Positions 36,910-45,835 are shown, counted from the first letter of the stretch. The stretch: 64,000 nucleotides of DNA from Microscillaceae bacterium (GCA_011390205.1 JAABSX010000012.1:1-64000); one strand, 5' to 3'. Numbers and translations: made by a program. Notes: generated by a model from the sequence alone, not told the origin.

Positions 36910-37521
36910 TTATTTTTTGAATAAAACAGAGTGGCTATTGATTTGGTGGATGTATCTTAAAATTTCTTCACAGCCTTCACCTGTAGTGGCAGAGGTAACA
37001 AAAAACTCAGGCAGTTCTTCCCATTCTTGTGACATTACTTCTTGATACTCTGCCACAAACTTTGTTTTCTGGGCATTTTTAAGTTTATCTACCTTCGTGA
37101 AGACCATCACAAAGGGTATGCTTTGCTCACCCAAAAACTGCATAAAATCCAAATCAATGGCTTGTGGCTCTAACCTTGAGTCTATCAGCACAAAGAGTGC
37201 GTGGAGGTTTTCTCTGCCTGTGATATAATCCTGAATCATATCACCAAAGACCACCCTCTTGGTTTTGCTTACTTTGGCATATCCATACCCTGGCAAATCC
37301 ACCAAATTCCAATTACCATTGATGAGATAATGGTTAATGAGCTGCGTCTTGCCTGGAGTCTGTGAAGTCTGGGCAAGATTTTTACGATTGACTAATCCGT
37401 TGATTAAGGAAGACTTGCCCACATTGGATCGGCCAATAAAGGCATACTCAGGTCTGTCTGCGGGGGGGCATTGCTCAGTGTTGGTACTGCTTTTTACAAA
37501 TTCTGCTGAGATAATTTTCAT
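36910..37521 (-). CDS. engB: Ribosome-biogenesis GTPase EngB/YsxC
   Basis: 203-residue TRAFAC GTPase needed for late 50S assembly. G1 is GRSNVGKSS at residues 30-38, G3 is DLPGYG, followed by YAKVSK, a family trademark; G4 is TKVD and G5 is VTSATTGEG. Length is usual. The GTPase sits between the rRNA methyltransferase-like gene upstream (64 bases) and DUF5606 downstream, so translation-related genes are grouped. Confidence 0.95.
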   Translation of the reverse strand: MKIISAEFVKSSTNTEQCPPADRPEYAFIGRSNVGKSSLINGLVNRKNLAQTSQTPGKTQLINHYLINGNWNLVDLPGYGYAKVSKTKRVVFGDMIQDYITGRENLHALFVLIDSRLEPQAIDLDFMQFLGEQSIPFVMVFTKVDKLKNAQKTKFVAEYQEVMSQEWEELPEFFVTSATTGEGCEEILRYIHQINSHSVLFKK

Positions 37522-37585
37522 ACTTCTCTTTTTTCAATTCTTAATCGGCGTGCAATTTACGTATTTTGTACCAAAAAATAATTAT

Positions 37586-38344
37586 TTAGCTAAAATCAGG
37601 GTGCTGTCGGCGTAGATTATCACAAATAATGCCTGTAGCCATTGCTACATTGAGTGATTCAGCAGCACCGAATGAAGGGATTTTTACCTGGGCATCACAC
37701 AGGTTTTGTACTTCTACAGAGAGGCCCTTAGATTCATTGCCCATCAAGATGATTCCTCGTGGGCTAAAATGAAACTGGTGGATGCTTTCTCCTTGAAGTG
37801 TAGCACCGTATTTGGGTAAGTCTTGATTTTGAAGATAGGCTGCAAGCTGCACATAGGCACACTGCACCCTCAAAAAAGAACCCATAGAGGCAGCAATCAC
37901 TTTGGGGTGATAGACATCCACAGTGTCAGTAGAGCAGATAATATGCGTGATGCCATACCAATCGGCTATTCTGAGTATCGTGCCGAGGTTGCCAGGGTCT
38001 TGGATGTGCTCTAGTGCCAGGGCATAGTGTTTGATAGATGCTGAGGCTTGTTTTTGAGGCATTTCGAGGATTGCAAGGCATTGTGTATTGGTGCTAAGGC
38101 TGCCCGCCTTGCTGAGTTCGTTGCCATCTGTGATTTGATAATCTATCCCCTGTGCTTCTAGCAGGCTTTGGTGCTTCTCTACGAATGATTCGGTACAATA
38201 AAAATGAAGTAGTTTCCAGCCTGCCTCTATGCTTTCCAGACAGATTTTTTCTCCTTCTACCAGAAAGGCTTGGTGTAGCTGTCTGTACTTTTTGAGCTGC
38301 AGCGCACCGATAAATTTAAGCTGTGCTTTGGAGAGTTTGCTCAT
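37586..38344 (-). CDS. SpoU/TrmH-family RNA 2'-O-methyltransferase
   Basis: 252 residues. An N-terminal substrate-binding domain (about 1-90) precedes the SPOUT knot: ALEHIQDPGNLGTILRIADWYGI (motif 1, with the catalytic Asn/Arg), ILMGNESKGLS (motif 2) and IPSFGAAESLNVAMATGI (motif 3). Such enzymes methylate ribose in 23S rRNA or tRNA; the target cannot be told from sequence. Its ATG overlaps the stop of the upstream SGNH gene by four bases. Confidence 0.92.
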   Translation of the reverse strand: MSKLSKAQLKFIGALQLKKYRQLHQAFLVEGEKICLESIEAGWKLLHFYCTESFVEKHQSLLEAQGIDYQITDGNELSKAGSLSTNTQCLAILEMPQKQASASIKHYALALEHIQDPGNLGTILRIADWYGITHIICSTDTVDVYHPKVIAASMGSFLRVQCAYVQLAAYLQNQDLPKYGATLQGESIHQFHFSPRGIILMGNESKGLSVEVQNLCDAQVKIPSFGAAESLNVAMATGIICDNLRRQHPDFS

Positions 38345-39105
38345 TGAATTTCGGGTTTTTTGAGCAATATTTTATTTCTACTTTTTTGCATCACCCAAGA
38401 GGCAATGGTATCTGCCCAGACAGCCGAAGACCTCCGAGTAGGGTGTGCACCGTCTCCTTTTCTTTCAAAAGTCAAGTGCCTAGATTCAAAAAATCTATCT
38501 TTGCCCACATTTTTGATAATCAAATCATTGATGCCTGTATCCTTTGCCCAGTTGGGAGGGCCTATCCAGATAAACTTGCTGTTGCCTGCCTGTCGCACGA
38601 TGTCTTGGATGTATTTTTCTCTTTCTTGTATATTTCTGATAAAAAGCTCATTAGAACCTGTGGTAAAGAAAACATAGTCAGGTTCGTATTTTTTGATAAG
38701 TTTTTGGAGACTGTCAGACTCACTCCACCAGAGTGTAGAGGAGCTATACCAGATGACCGTCTTGAGCTCATGTTTGTTATAAGCAGCATAATCTCTGAAC
38801 CTAAACATCAGCTCTTCGCACATAGAATCACCCGTGAGCAAAATGGTATGCGAAGAGGTATCAATCTCTTGAGCCGTAGAATCTATCACTACCAACACCG
38901 AGTCAAGTACTTCTTCAAAATAGGTTTGGTAGTTTTCTGCCAAAAAAGGTCTGCTAGGCGGAGGGCTTATAAAATCTTTCAAGGCAGACTTTTTGACACT
39001 GACCTCAAAGTTTATCTGCTGCTCAGTCACTGAGTACAGCATCAGTGCCCCCAACGCAATGGCGACAATGGCGATGACTTCTAGCAGAGGTTTTACTTCT
39101 TTCAT
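38341..39105 (-). CDS. Membrane-anchored SGNH-hydrolase-like protein
   Basis: 254 residues. One N-terminal transmembrane helix (about 6-24) places the rest in the periplasm. The SGNH blocks are recognisable: TILLTGDSMCEEL (block I, GDSM with the nucleophile Ser), TGSNELF (block III, Asn) and DGAHPTRRSS (block V, Asp-x-x-His). Relatives act as O-acetyl esterases or in surface polymer modification (DUF459-like). The middle Gly block is less clear. It overlaps the SpoU gene by four bases and follows the esterase gene by 28 bases. Confidence 0.75.
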   Translation of the reverse strand: MKEVKPLLEVIAIVAIALGALMLYSVTEQQINFEVSVKKSALKDFISPPPSRPFLAENYQTYFEEVLDSVLVVIDSTAQEIDTSSHTILLTGDSMCEELMFRFRDYAAYNKHELKTVIWYSSSTLWWSESDSLQKLIKKYEPDYVFFTTGSNELFIRNIQEREKYIQDIVRQAGNSKFIWIGPPNWAKDTGINDLIIKNVGKDRFFESRHLTFERKGDGAHPTRRSSAVWADTIASWVMQKSRNKILLKKPEIQ

Positions 39106-39133
39106 AGGTTTTGGTCAGTGTTTGGTTAAAATT

Positions 39134-39940
39134 TTATTGTTTTTTTTGGGCAAAAAGCCATTCACGTAGCTTTGCCTCTTGGTAGGCAGGCTTCCAGCTA
39201 TCATGCCCCACACCTTTATATTCTGTATATTGGGGGCTTCCTCCTAGCTGCCTGAGTGCCTGAATCATATTACGGCTTCGGCTTGGCTTCACGATTCCGT
39301 CCCTATCTCCGTGAAATGCCCAAAGAGGCAAATCTTTAATTTTAAATACCGTCTTTTCATCTCCTCCTCCACAGACAGGAGCCGCTGCCGCAAACAAATC
39401 AGGATAACGTGTGATGACATCCCAAGTAGCAAAGCCCCCCATAGAAAGCCCCGTAACATAAAGCCGAGTACTATCTATCGAGTACATACGCTGGATTTTT
39501 TTAATCAGCTCTATACTCATCTCCAGAGGGCGTGAGGGCTGAGCAGGCTGCGTATGTGCTTGGGCTGCCCAATCTACCTCTACCCAGCGGATACCCTCAG
39601 GGCACTGAGGCACGATGACAAAACAAGGAAAAGAAGCCCTTGCTTCTTCACTCCCCAAAAAATGGGCGAAGTGTGCCAGTGTAATTTCATTGTCAGTGCC
39701 ACGCTCACCAGCCCCATGATAAAATATCACCAACGGGTAGGATCGGCCAGTATCATAGGCTAAAGGCTTTAAAAGCCTGTAAGGAAGTCGGTCTTCGCCA
39801 GATTGGTATTCTTCCACAGAAAAAGCAGGATGTTTAGACTGTGATTGCAGCATCATGGGGTAAAAAACATTGAAAAGTAAAAGACACAAAAGCCATACTG
39901 TCATATTTTTAGGGAGCTTATTGATTTTTTGTAAATCCAT
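39134..39940 (-). CDS. Alpha/beta-hydrolase (dienelactone/phospholipase-carboxylesterase type)
   Basis: 268-residue exported esterase. A hydrophobic N-terminus (about 13-28) is followed by the oxyanion block IFYHGAGERG, the nucleophile elbow GLSMGGFATW (Ser), an Asp in HGDRDGIVKP, and the His in GVGHDSW. The arrangement is that of predicted peptidase/esterase PHB-depolymerase-like proteins. It heads the minus-strand cluster that runs to 35874. Its substrate is unknown; carbohydrate-bound esters are common for close relatives. Confidence 0.85.
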   Translation of the reverse strand: MDLQKINKLPKNMTVWLLCLLLFNVFYPMMLQSQSKHPAFSVEEYQSGEDRLPYRLLKPLAYDTGRSYPLVIFYHGAGERGTDNEITLAHFAHFLGSEEARASFPCFVIVPQCPEGIRWVEVDWAAQAHTQPAQPSRPLEMSIELIKKIQRMYSIDSTRLYVTGLSMGGFATWDVITRYPDLFAAAAPVCGGGDEKTVFKIKDLPLWAFHGDRDGIVKPSRSRNMIQALRQLGGSPQYTEYKGVGHDSWKPAYQEAKLREWLFAQKKQ

Positions 39941-40010
39941 GGGGTTTTATCATTTTAAGCAAAATTATGAATTATCCTTGAATTGATAGAACCATTTATA
40001 AATATTTTCG

Positions 40011-40018
40011 TAACTTTG
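40011..40018 (+). promoter_or_regulatory. Possible -7 element upstream of 40076 gene
   Basis: TAACTTTG matches TAnnTTTG and lies 58 bases before the start at 40076. The nearest TTG is 25 bases upstream, longer than ideal. Confidence 0.4.
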
Positions 40019-40075
40019 TATTGAATAGTATAGGGTAATACACAGTACTAAATTTAACAACAAACAAGAATACAT

Positions 40076-40393
40076 ATGGAAATTTTTCATCTTATTTTCC
40101 GTCCCGAAGTAATGGTTTTCATGATTCCAATCTCTGCCATAGTGGGCGGGGTTTACCTGTCAAGTTTGAAGGTGAAAGCCAAAATGATGACCAGTAGCTT
40201 AAACAATGAAGAGCGTAAAATGCTAGGGCAGGTGATGCAAGAAAACCAAGAACTCAAAGAGAGGCTTGCTAATTTAGAAGACATCGTAACGAGCATAGAC
40301 CAAGAGGCGCTTGATTTTAGCAGAAATGCACCCAGACCTCTGCCTCAGTCAAGGTCTTCTGCTGAGGAGGGTAAAAAACCAATGCCTGATTGA
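40076..40393 (+). CDS. Small membrane protein with coiled coil (PspB-like layout)
   Basis: 105 residues. One transmembrane helix (about 10-30) is followed by a charged coiled coil (NEERKMLGQVMQENQELKERLANLEDIV) and a Pro/Ser-rich tail. This order of helix then coiled coil resembles phage-shock PspB, but no sequence signature proves the relation and no psp genes adjoin it. It has a possible -7 element upstream and an inverted repeat about 50 bases downstream of its stop. Confidence 0.7.
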   Translation: MEIFHLIFRPEVMVFMIPISAIVGGVYLSSLKVKAKMMTSSLNNEERKMLGQVMQENQELKERLANLEDIVTSIDQEALDFSRNAPRPLPQSRSSAEEGKKPMPD

Positions 40394-40441
40394 AATCTTT
40401 CTACAAAAAAACTACAAACAGGCATTTATCAACCACACGCC

Positions 40442-40494
40442 ACAAGAAAGGCTTCGCTGCTGCATACCTTGTAGATTTACCAAGCCTTTCTTGT
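40442..40494. repeat. 13-base perfect inverted repeat with 27-base loop
   Basis: Arms ACAAGAAAGGCTT (40442-40454) and AAGCCTTTCTTGT (40482-40494). No T-run follows on either strand. It lies between the convergent genes at 40076 and 40520 and may serve as a bidirectional mRNA end. Confidence 0.65.
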
Positions 40495-40519
40495 AGTGTC
40501 ATTGTGATTTTTATAGAGG

Positions 40520-40723
40520 CTAGACTGTAGCTATGCTTCCTTTTTTAAGAAATCCGTCTAGCACATTGTCTTGCCAGAGTTTACGCTTAATCTTTAGGTA
40601 ATTATCACCATACAATATCGTAAACAATTCTTCTGTTTCTATCCATTCCAAGGATTTCCCCTTGCACTGTTGGATTGCTTTACGGACAATCTGCTCTATT
40701 TGGGTTTGATTAATATCTTTCAT
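40520..40723 (-). CDS. Hypothetical small protein
   Basis: 67 residues from ATG. The composition is protein-like: an amphipathic helix (TQIEQIVRKAIQQC), then EWIETEELFTILYGDNYLKIKRKLWQDN. No known motif. Coding is likely but not certain, since it has no supported upstream signal and no neighbour to anchor it. Confidence 0.45.
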   Translation of the reverse strand: MKDINQTQIEQIVRKAIQQCKGKSLEWIETEELFTILYGDNYLKIKRKLWQDNVLDGFLKKGSIATV

Positions 40724-41222
40724 AAAAAATGAATTTATTACTGAGATTACTTACTCACAAATCAAGTATGCGAAAAATAGACCAATACTTTTAATTAGCT
40801 TATTATCAAGATTTTAAAAGTATTTTTGAGATGCAAGTTTTCCAAATATGAAACAAACCTTACATCTCTGACACCTCCATATCAGAGGCTGAGACTCTTT
40901 CTACTTTTACTGCGAATGACAGTGTTTTTTGGGAAAGAACGAAAAATCTGCCCAAATCCAGACGATTTGAAGCTTGCCAAAGGAGTGTTCACTTTTTAGG
41001 GATGCACACCATAGGCAGATTAATGTAGTGATTTTTTTTTGAAAAAACTATTTTTTCTTAGAAAATATTTTGTTGCAGCAGTTTTCTCTTTCAAAACAAG
41101 CAGGTCTAAGAGTGATTGATAATGTGGCTTTCCTGATTTCTCATTTTTTTCTTTCCTAAGATTGGCTTTACTTTGCATTATCAAAGCATTGTATTCTACA
41201 ACTTATCCAATCAAATAAATCA
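40724..41222. other. Gene-free stretch upstream of carA
   Basis: About 500 bases without a supported gene. It shows a short CTCTGA/TCAGAG stem near 40870 and runs of T and A near 41030-41070, but no recognised riboswitch core, tRNA or exact promoter. A near-match to a -7 box (TACTTTG, one base short) lies about 50 bases before carA. Confidence 0.4.
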
Positions 41223-42308
41223 ATGGCAGAAGCTTTTTTACTTTTAGAAGATGGCAGCTTATTTAAGGGGAAGTCCCTTGGCAAAATAGGGACTACCAGT
41301 GGTGAGTTATGCTTCAATACGGGCATGACAGGCTATCAAGAAATCTACACTGACCCATCATACTTTGGGCAAATCGTGGTCAATACCAATGCACACATAG
41401 GCAATTATGGCACTATCGGGGCAGACAATGAATCAGCACAAGTAAAAATTAGTGGAATGATTTGTAATGAGTTTTCTGTAACTTATTCAAGACTGACTGC
41501 AGATGCTTCTTTGCAGACTTACTTAGAAAGTGCAGGCACAGTCGGGATTTATGGAATAGATACACGTGCGTTGGTGCAGCACATCCGCAATAAAGGAGCA
41601 ATGAATGCCGTCATTTCTTCTGAAAGTGGAGAGATAGATTTTTTAAGACAAAAACTCAAACAAACCCCCTCTATGGATGGGCTAGAGCTGGCTTCCAAAG
41701 TCAGTACTTCTGAGCCGTATTTCGTGGGCGATGCTGAAAACCCTTTGCGTGTGGCAGTCTTAGACTTAGGCGTAAAACAAAATATTTTGCTCAATCTAGC
41801 CAGTAGAGGTGCGTATTGCAAGGTTTTTCCTGCCAAAACTTCTTTTGAAGAAATGGAGAAATTTAAACCTAATGGCTATTTTATCTCTAATGGCCCTGGT
41901 GACCCCGCAGCCATGGACTATGCTGTCAAGACAGTCAAAGAGGTCTTAAATGCCAACAAAACTCTCTTCGGAATCTGTCTGGGGCATCAGTTATTGGCAC
42001 GCTCCGTAGGAATCTCAACCTACAAAATGCACCATGGACATAGAGGTCTCAATCATCCTATTAAAAATCTAATCACGGGGCAGTGTGAGATTACTTCTCA
42101 GAACCATGGCTTCGGGATTAGCGAATTTGATGTAGCCAAGAGTGATGCAGTTACTCCTACACACGTGAACTTAAATGATAACTCTATCGAGGGAATCAAA
42201 GTGAAAGACAAAAAAGCTTTTTCAGTGCAGTATCACCCTGAATCTTCACCAGGCCCTCATGACTCGAGATATTTATTTGATGATTTTGTAAAAATGATGC
42301 AATCTTAG
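41223..42308 (+). CDS. carA: Carbamoyl-phosphate synthase small subunit
   Basis: 361 residues, cytoplasmic glutamine amidohydrolase that feeds ammonia to CarB for arginine and pyrimidine synthesis. The N-terminal CPSase_sm_chain domain has FNTGMTGYQEIYTDPSYFGQ type blocks; the class I amidotransferase domain has the nucleophile Cys in GICLGHQLLA, and QYHPESSPGPHDSRYLFD at the end supplies His and Glu. Full length. carB is not adjacent, which is usual for several Bacteroidota. Confidence 0.96.
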   Translation: MAEAFLLLEDGSLFKGKSLGKIGTTSGELCFNTGMTGYQEIYTDPSYFGQIVVNTNAHIGNYGTIGADNESAQVKISGMICNEFSVTYSRLTADASLQTYLESAGTVGIYGIDTRALVQHIRNKGAMNAVISSESGEIDFLRQKLKQTPSMDGLELASKVSTSEPYFVGDAENPLRVAVLDLGVKQNILLNLASRGAYCKVFPAKTSFEEMEKFKPNGYFISNGPGDPAAMDYAVKTVKEVLNANKTLFGICLGHQLLARSVGISTYKMHHGHRGLNHPIKNLITGQCEITSQNHGFGISEFDVAKSDAVTPTHVNLNDNSIEGIKVKDKKAFSVQYHPESSPGPHDSRYLFDDFVKMMQS

Positions 42309-42407
42309 GCAAGAACTCAAAACGAACTTAGCTTGCTATTTTAATATAAATTACTGATAGTCAGGGGTTTGCATATTTTTAAATAATCAATCTTAAATTG
42401 TATATTT

Positions 42408-42425
42408 ACTTAAAGTATTTTAAGT
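42408..42425. promoter_or_regulatory. Palindrome upstream of the ABC ATPase gene
   Basis: ACTTAAA (42408-42414) and TTTAAGT (42419-42425) form a perfect 7-base inverted repeat with a 4-base centre, 65 bases before the start at 42490. It could be an operator; this is inference from symmetry only. Confidence 0.3.
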
Positions 42426-42489
42426 GTATATTTATGAAACGGAATGGCATCCACAATAAACAACTCCATATACCAATCAAAAAAACCTT

Positions 42490-43212
42490 ATGCAAAAAGT
42501 AATAGAAACCTCTGACATCGCCCGCACCTACATCATGGGTACAGAAAAAGTGCAAGCACTCAAATCTATCTCTATTCAAATCAACAGAGGAGAATATGTG
42601 GCTTTTATGGGGCCTTCTGGCTCGGGTAAATCTACACTGATGAACATCATAGGGTGCTTAGATACCCCAAGCAATGGTACATACATCCTCAATGGCTCTG
42701 ATGTGAGTGATATGAGTGAAGACGAACTTGCCGAGATTCGTAACAAAGAAATTGGTTTTGTGTTTCAGACTTTTAACCTGCTGCCCCGCAATACTTCTTT
42801 AGACAATGTGGCTTTGCCGCTCATATATGCTGGCTACAATAAATCTGAGCGAACGGAGAAGGCGCTCCAAGTGCTTGAGAGTGTAGGGCTGGGAGACCGA
42901 GCAAAGCATAAACCCAACGAACTTTCAGGAGGGCAAAGGCAGCGGGTAGCCATTGCGAGGGCTTTGGTCAATGACCCAAGTATCATCTTAGCGGATGAGC
43001 CTACAGGTAACCTTGATACCAAGACTTCTTATGAAATCATGGATTTGTTTGATGTGCTGCACAAAAAAGGCAACACCATCATCATGGTTACACATGAAGA
43101 AGACATTGCCAAATATGCACACCGAATCATACGCCTGAGGGACGGACTGATAGAAAGTGATGAAATCAACCAAGAGATTACCAAGCCCATCGTGCCCTCA
43201 AAAGCAGAGTAA
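42490..43212 (+). CDS. ABC transporter ATP-binding protein (LolD/MacB type)
   Basis: 240 residues. Walker [10 protein letters not shown] at 41-49, signature [15 protein letters not shown] and Walker [14 protein letters not shown] are intact, as is the switch His in [12 protein letters not shown]. The N-terminal pattern and the [13 protein letters not shown]-loop block match the LolD/MacB/FtsE branch, which drives extrusion of lipoproteins, peptides or antibiotics with separate MacB-like permeases. No permease gene lies next to it, so it must pair with one encoded elsewhere. Confidence 0.92.
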   Translation: MQKVIETSDIARTYIMGTEKVQALKSISIQINRGEYVAFMGPSGSGKSTLMNIIGCLDTPSNGTYILNGSDVSDMSEDELAEIRNKEIGFVFQTFNLLPRNTSLDNVALPLIYAGYNKSERTEKALQVLESVGLGDRAKHKPNELSGGQRQRVAIARALVNDPSIILADEPTGNLDTKTSYEIMDLFDVLHKKGNTIIMVTHEEDIAKYAHRIIRLRDGLIESDEINQEITKPIVPSKAE

Positions 43213-43220
43213 ACCAATGT

Positions 43221-44153
43221 TTAATTGATTTTTCTTTCAGTAAAATGAACCCCTAAGCCCGTAATGACCCAGTCATAGATGCGGTACTTCAAGGCTTTAG
43301 GCAGATATTTGAGCAGATTTTGAGGGCTGTCTATCAGTTTTACCCAATATTGCCGAGCAAAGAAACTATAGACTATATTTTTAGGGAAATCAGGCTTTAT
43401 AGCAGTATATTGTGGGAAATCCTTGTATCGCTCGGGTGCTACTTGGCGCAGTTTAAGGTGAGATTTGCTATACTCTCTTTGTCTTTTGATGTAGCTTTGA
43501 CAAGTGATAAAATCATCATGCCAGGCAATGATGTCAGGTCTGAAATAGATAGGAATATGGGCCTGCACCGCCTTGACAGCCAAGTCAAAATCTTCTGAAT
43601 CTGTCAGTCGCTCATCAAAGCCCTCAAGTTTTTCAAAAAGAGCCTTTGGCATAGAGCAGTGGGCTGCCGTGAGAAAGGGCTGCTTAGGGTCTTGTCTTCC
43701 TTCCGTTTCAGGGTTGGAGGCCTCTTTGCTCCATTTTCTGCTCAAAAAACTTTTATAATATTGAATATCACTGCTCAAAATACGCTCATCTTCTAGGGTT
43801 GTGCCTACCAAAATACTGTCTGGATATTTTTCTGCGTGTGCGAGGTGCTGTGCAAGCACACTGGGTGTTGGCCGCATGTCATCATCAAAAAAGAACAAAT
43901 AATCACCTTTGGCAGCGGCAACACCACGGTTGCGGCTGACAGACCTGCCGCCATTTGCTTGATAAATAATGTGTAGGTTATGAAAACTTTGTTTAATTTT
44001 GGTGAGTACTTCTTGAGTATTGTCAGTAGAGCCATCCACGACTACTATAATTTCGAAATCTTGGATACTTTGTTGTGACAAAGCTTCAAGAATGTGAGGG
44101 ATTTTATTTGCTCCGTTGTAGGTCGGTACGATAATGCTGATGCGGTTTGCCAA
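43221..44153 (-). CDS. GT2-family glycosyltransferase
   Basis: 310 residues from the TTG at 44153, chosen because the family N-terminus ISIIVPTYNG starts four codons later and a -7 box at 44180-44187 lies inside any longer version. GT-A blocks: VVVDGSTDNTQEVL, the metal-binding FFDDDMRP, then TDSEDFDLAVKA where the catalytic base normally sits. A typical surface-polysaccharide inverting transferase; sugar and acceptor unknown. It is convergent with the ABC gene (8 bases apart). Confidence 0.88.
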   Translation of the reverse strand: MANRISIIVPTYNGANKIPHILEALSQQSIQDFEIIVVVDGSTDNTQEVLTKIKQSFHNLHIIYQANGGRSVSRNRGVAAAKGDYLFFFDDDMRPTPSVLAQHLAHAEKYPDSILVGTTLEDERILSSDIQYYKSFLSRKWSKEASNPETEGRQDPKQPFLTAAHCSMPKALFEKLEGFDERLTDSEDFDLAVKAVQAHIPIYFRPDIIAWHDDFITCQSYIKRQREYSKSHLKLRQVAPERYKDFPQYTAIKPDFPKNIVYSFFARQYWVKLIDSPQNLLKYLPKALKYRIYDWVITGLGVHFTERKIN

Positions 44154-44179
44154 GGTAATCTTTAATTTTGATTCAGATT

Positions 44180-44187
44180 CAAAGTTA
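44180..44187 (-). promoter_or_regulatory. -7 element of the GT2 gene
   Basis: TAACTTTG on the minus strand, 26 bases before the TTG start. The nearest upstream TTG is 25 bases away, longer than the 19-21 usual. Confidence 0.5.
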
Positions 44188-44361
44188 GAAAAATTAGATT
44201 TCTTTTTGATAACAAAAGGCGTAAAAATGAGGTAATTAAAGAGGCACTGCCAATGCTGGGCATATTTACTTACAGATTGACAAATGTGTAAGCAAAATGA
44301 ATTGTGATACAGCACCTGCAAGCACAGCTAAAATATAAATATTAAAACAGAAAAGAACAGA

Positions 44362-44811
44362 ATGAGAATCGAGGAAGAAATCAACCAAAAGCAGTTTAGA
44401 GATATACAAGAAAAAGTAATGGTCAATGTGTTATTCACAGGCAATTGGCTACAAAACTACAACAATCAATTTTTAAAAGAGTATGACCTGACAGTGCAGC
44501 AATACAATGTGCTGCGCATCCTCAGAGGGCAGTTTCCTGCCAAGATAATGCTCAACGAAATACAAAGCCGTATGCTAGATCGCATGTCCAATGCTTCTCG
44601 TCTGGTAGATAAGCTAAAAAACAAGGCATTGATAGAAAGAAAATCATGCAAGGATGACCGCCGCAAGGTAGATATATGGATTACTGAGAAAGGGCTGTCT
44701 TTATTGGAGCAGATTGACCAGAACACCCCCCAATTTTATGAAATATTTTCTCGCCTCAGCGAAGAAGAATCTGAACAACTGAGTAATTTGCTAGACAAAC
44801 TCAGAAGCTAA
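44362..44811 (+). CDS. MarR-family transcriptional regulator
   Basis: 149 residues. The winged helix spans about 45-115: LTVQQYNVLRILRGQF, then recognition helix MLDRMSNASRLVDKLKNKALIERKSCKDDRRKVDIWITEKG, with the wing's DRR typical of MarR. Such proteins repress efflux or stress genes and release DNA upon ligand or redox change. Whether the divergent GT2 gene is its target is unknown. A small head-start helix precedes the domain. Confidence 0.9.
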   Translation: MRIEEEINQKQFRDIQEKVMVNVLFTGNWLQNYNNQFLKEYDLTVQQYNVLRILRGQFPAKIMLNEIQSRMLDRMSNASRLVDKLKNKALIERKSCKDDRRKVDIWITEKGLSLLEQIDQNTPQFYEIFSRLSEEESEQLSNLLDKLRS

Positions 44812-44846
44812 GTTTCAATAGATACCTTAATGACAAGCTCAGTTTC

Positions 44847-45272
44847 TTATTTTTTAGGAAGCTGGTGTCCCCAACGAATGGCCTCACTCTCATCCGAAAA
44901 AACACCCAAATCATAGCTAAAGCTTTGTTGCCTTCGGATGATATTCTCCAAATCAATGGCTGCCATGATGTTATGTCCATATGCTACCGAGACTCTCCTT
45001 AGACCTACCTGAGCGACTGCCTCTAAGAAATGACTTTTAAGCCAATCTGCACAGGAGGCAGTAATAGATGCTGCATAATTTTGGATGTTAATCACCACAA
45101 TCTTTGCCTGAGTGGATTGTATGTAGTGTTTAAACTGGATTAATTCTTTTTTGAGTAGATATTCATTGATATATTTAGGAGATGCCTTTATCCAGACGTG
45201 TAGGTAGTCCTTTTCCGAATGATAAAACAGCGTACTGTGTTGTCTTTCTTGGATGCTTTTTTGAAGATTCAT
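44847..45272 (-). CDS. STAS/SpoIIAA-like protein (paralogue of 18322-18768)
   Basis: 141 residues. It shares with the 18322-18768 protein a strand AKIVVINIQNY, helix CADWLKSHFLEAVAQVG, strand RVSVAY and the closing DESEAIRW. Identity is low by eye but the order is the same. The family's phospho-acceptor Ser is not evident. It may be part of a partner-switch regulator in which an RsbW-like kinase (57340-57741) and a SpoIIE-like phosphatase (63760-64000) act. It stands alone, convergent with the MarR gene. Confidence 0.5.
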   Translation of the reverse strand: MNLQKSIQERQHSTLFYHSEKDYLHVWIKASPKYINEYLLKKELIQFKHYIQSTQAKIVVINIQNYAASITASCADWLKSHFLEAVAQVGLRRVSVAYGHNIMAAIDLENIIRRQQSFSYDLGVFSDESEAIRWGHQLPKK

Positions 45273-45746
45273 AGGTTTAACATTTGTTTGCTGTGGGTTT
45301 AATTCAAAGTATCTTGCTCAGTGTTTTGTGTTGATTTTTGTAAAATACAACAAAACATCCGTCATTTTTTTGACAGGGAGCTTATGCTTTCGCTTCCGAA
45401 TGTATATACGGTTTTTACGCTATTAGAAAGTGATGATTGGGCCAAGTACGCTTGATGAGATGTGATATTTTGGATAGATGCACCACAAACTATATTTGAT
45501 GGCACCACAAAATATGTATGGATTTATCATAAAAAATAACCGAAAATGTTTGATTTACTTAGGAGAGTGCCTAGAATCTATGATAAAGTTGGATTGCATG
45601 GACATAGTTCTTTTATTATATACAAATATACTATGACACAAGCTTTTGTATATTTAGTATAAATATAAATGTGATTTGTCGATGTATTTTGTTTGTTTAT
45701 AGAATTAAAATGTACTGGAACATTGATTCATTCATTATTCTAATGC

Positions 45747-45801
45747 CAATAAAGCAAAAAAAAGCACTTTGTAAGAGAATGCTTTTTTTTGCTTGGTATT
45801 G
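45747..45801. terminator. Long A/T-rich hairpin, likely bidirectional terminator
   Basis: 15-base perfect arms (AAGCAAAAAAAAGCA at 45752-45766 and TGCTTTTTTTTGCTT at 45780-45794) around a 13-base loop, extended by CAATA/TATTG past a two-base bulge. It carries T-tracts inside the stem rather than after it. Confidence 0.55.
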
Positions 45802-45835
45802 TCCCAAAAAAATAAGATTTATCTAATTGGGACAA
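45799..45835. repeat. Second hairpin abutting the first
   Basis: Perfect 9-base arms TTGTCCCAA (45799-45807) and TTGGGACAA (45827-45835) with a 19-base loop, starting where the preceding hairpin ends. It lies about 50 bases past the ppk2 stop and may end the lepB-ppk2 transcript. Confidence 0.55.

Noticed and set aside
38323-39033. 236-codon open frame antisense to the SGNH and SpoU genes
   Set aside because: The opposite strand encodes recognisable SGNH motifs; the frame has no family features.
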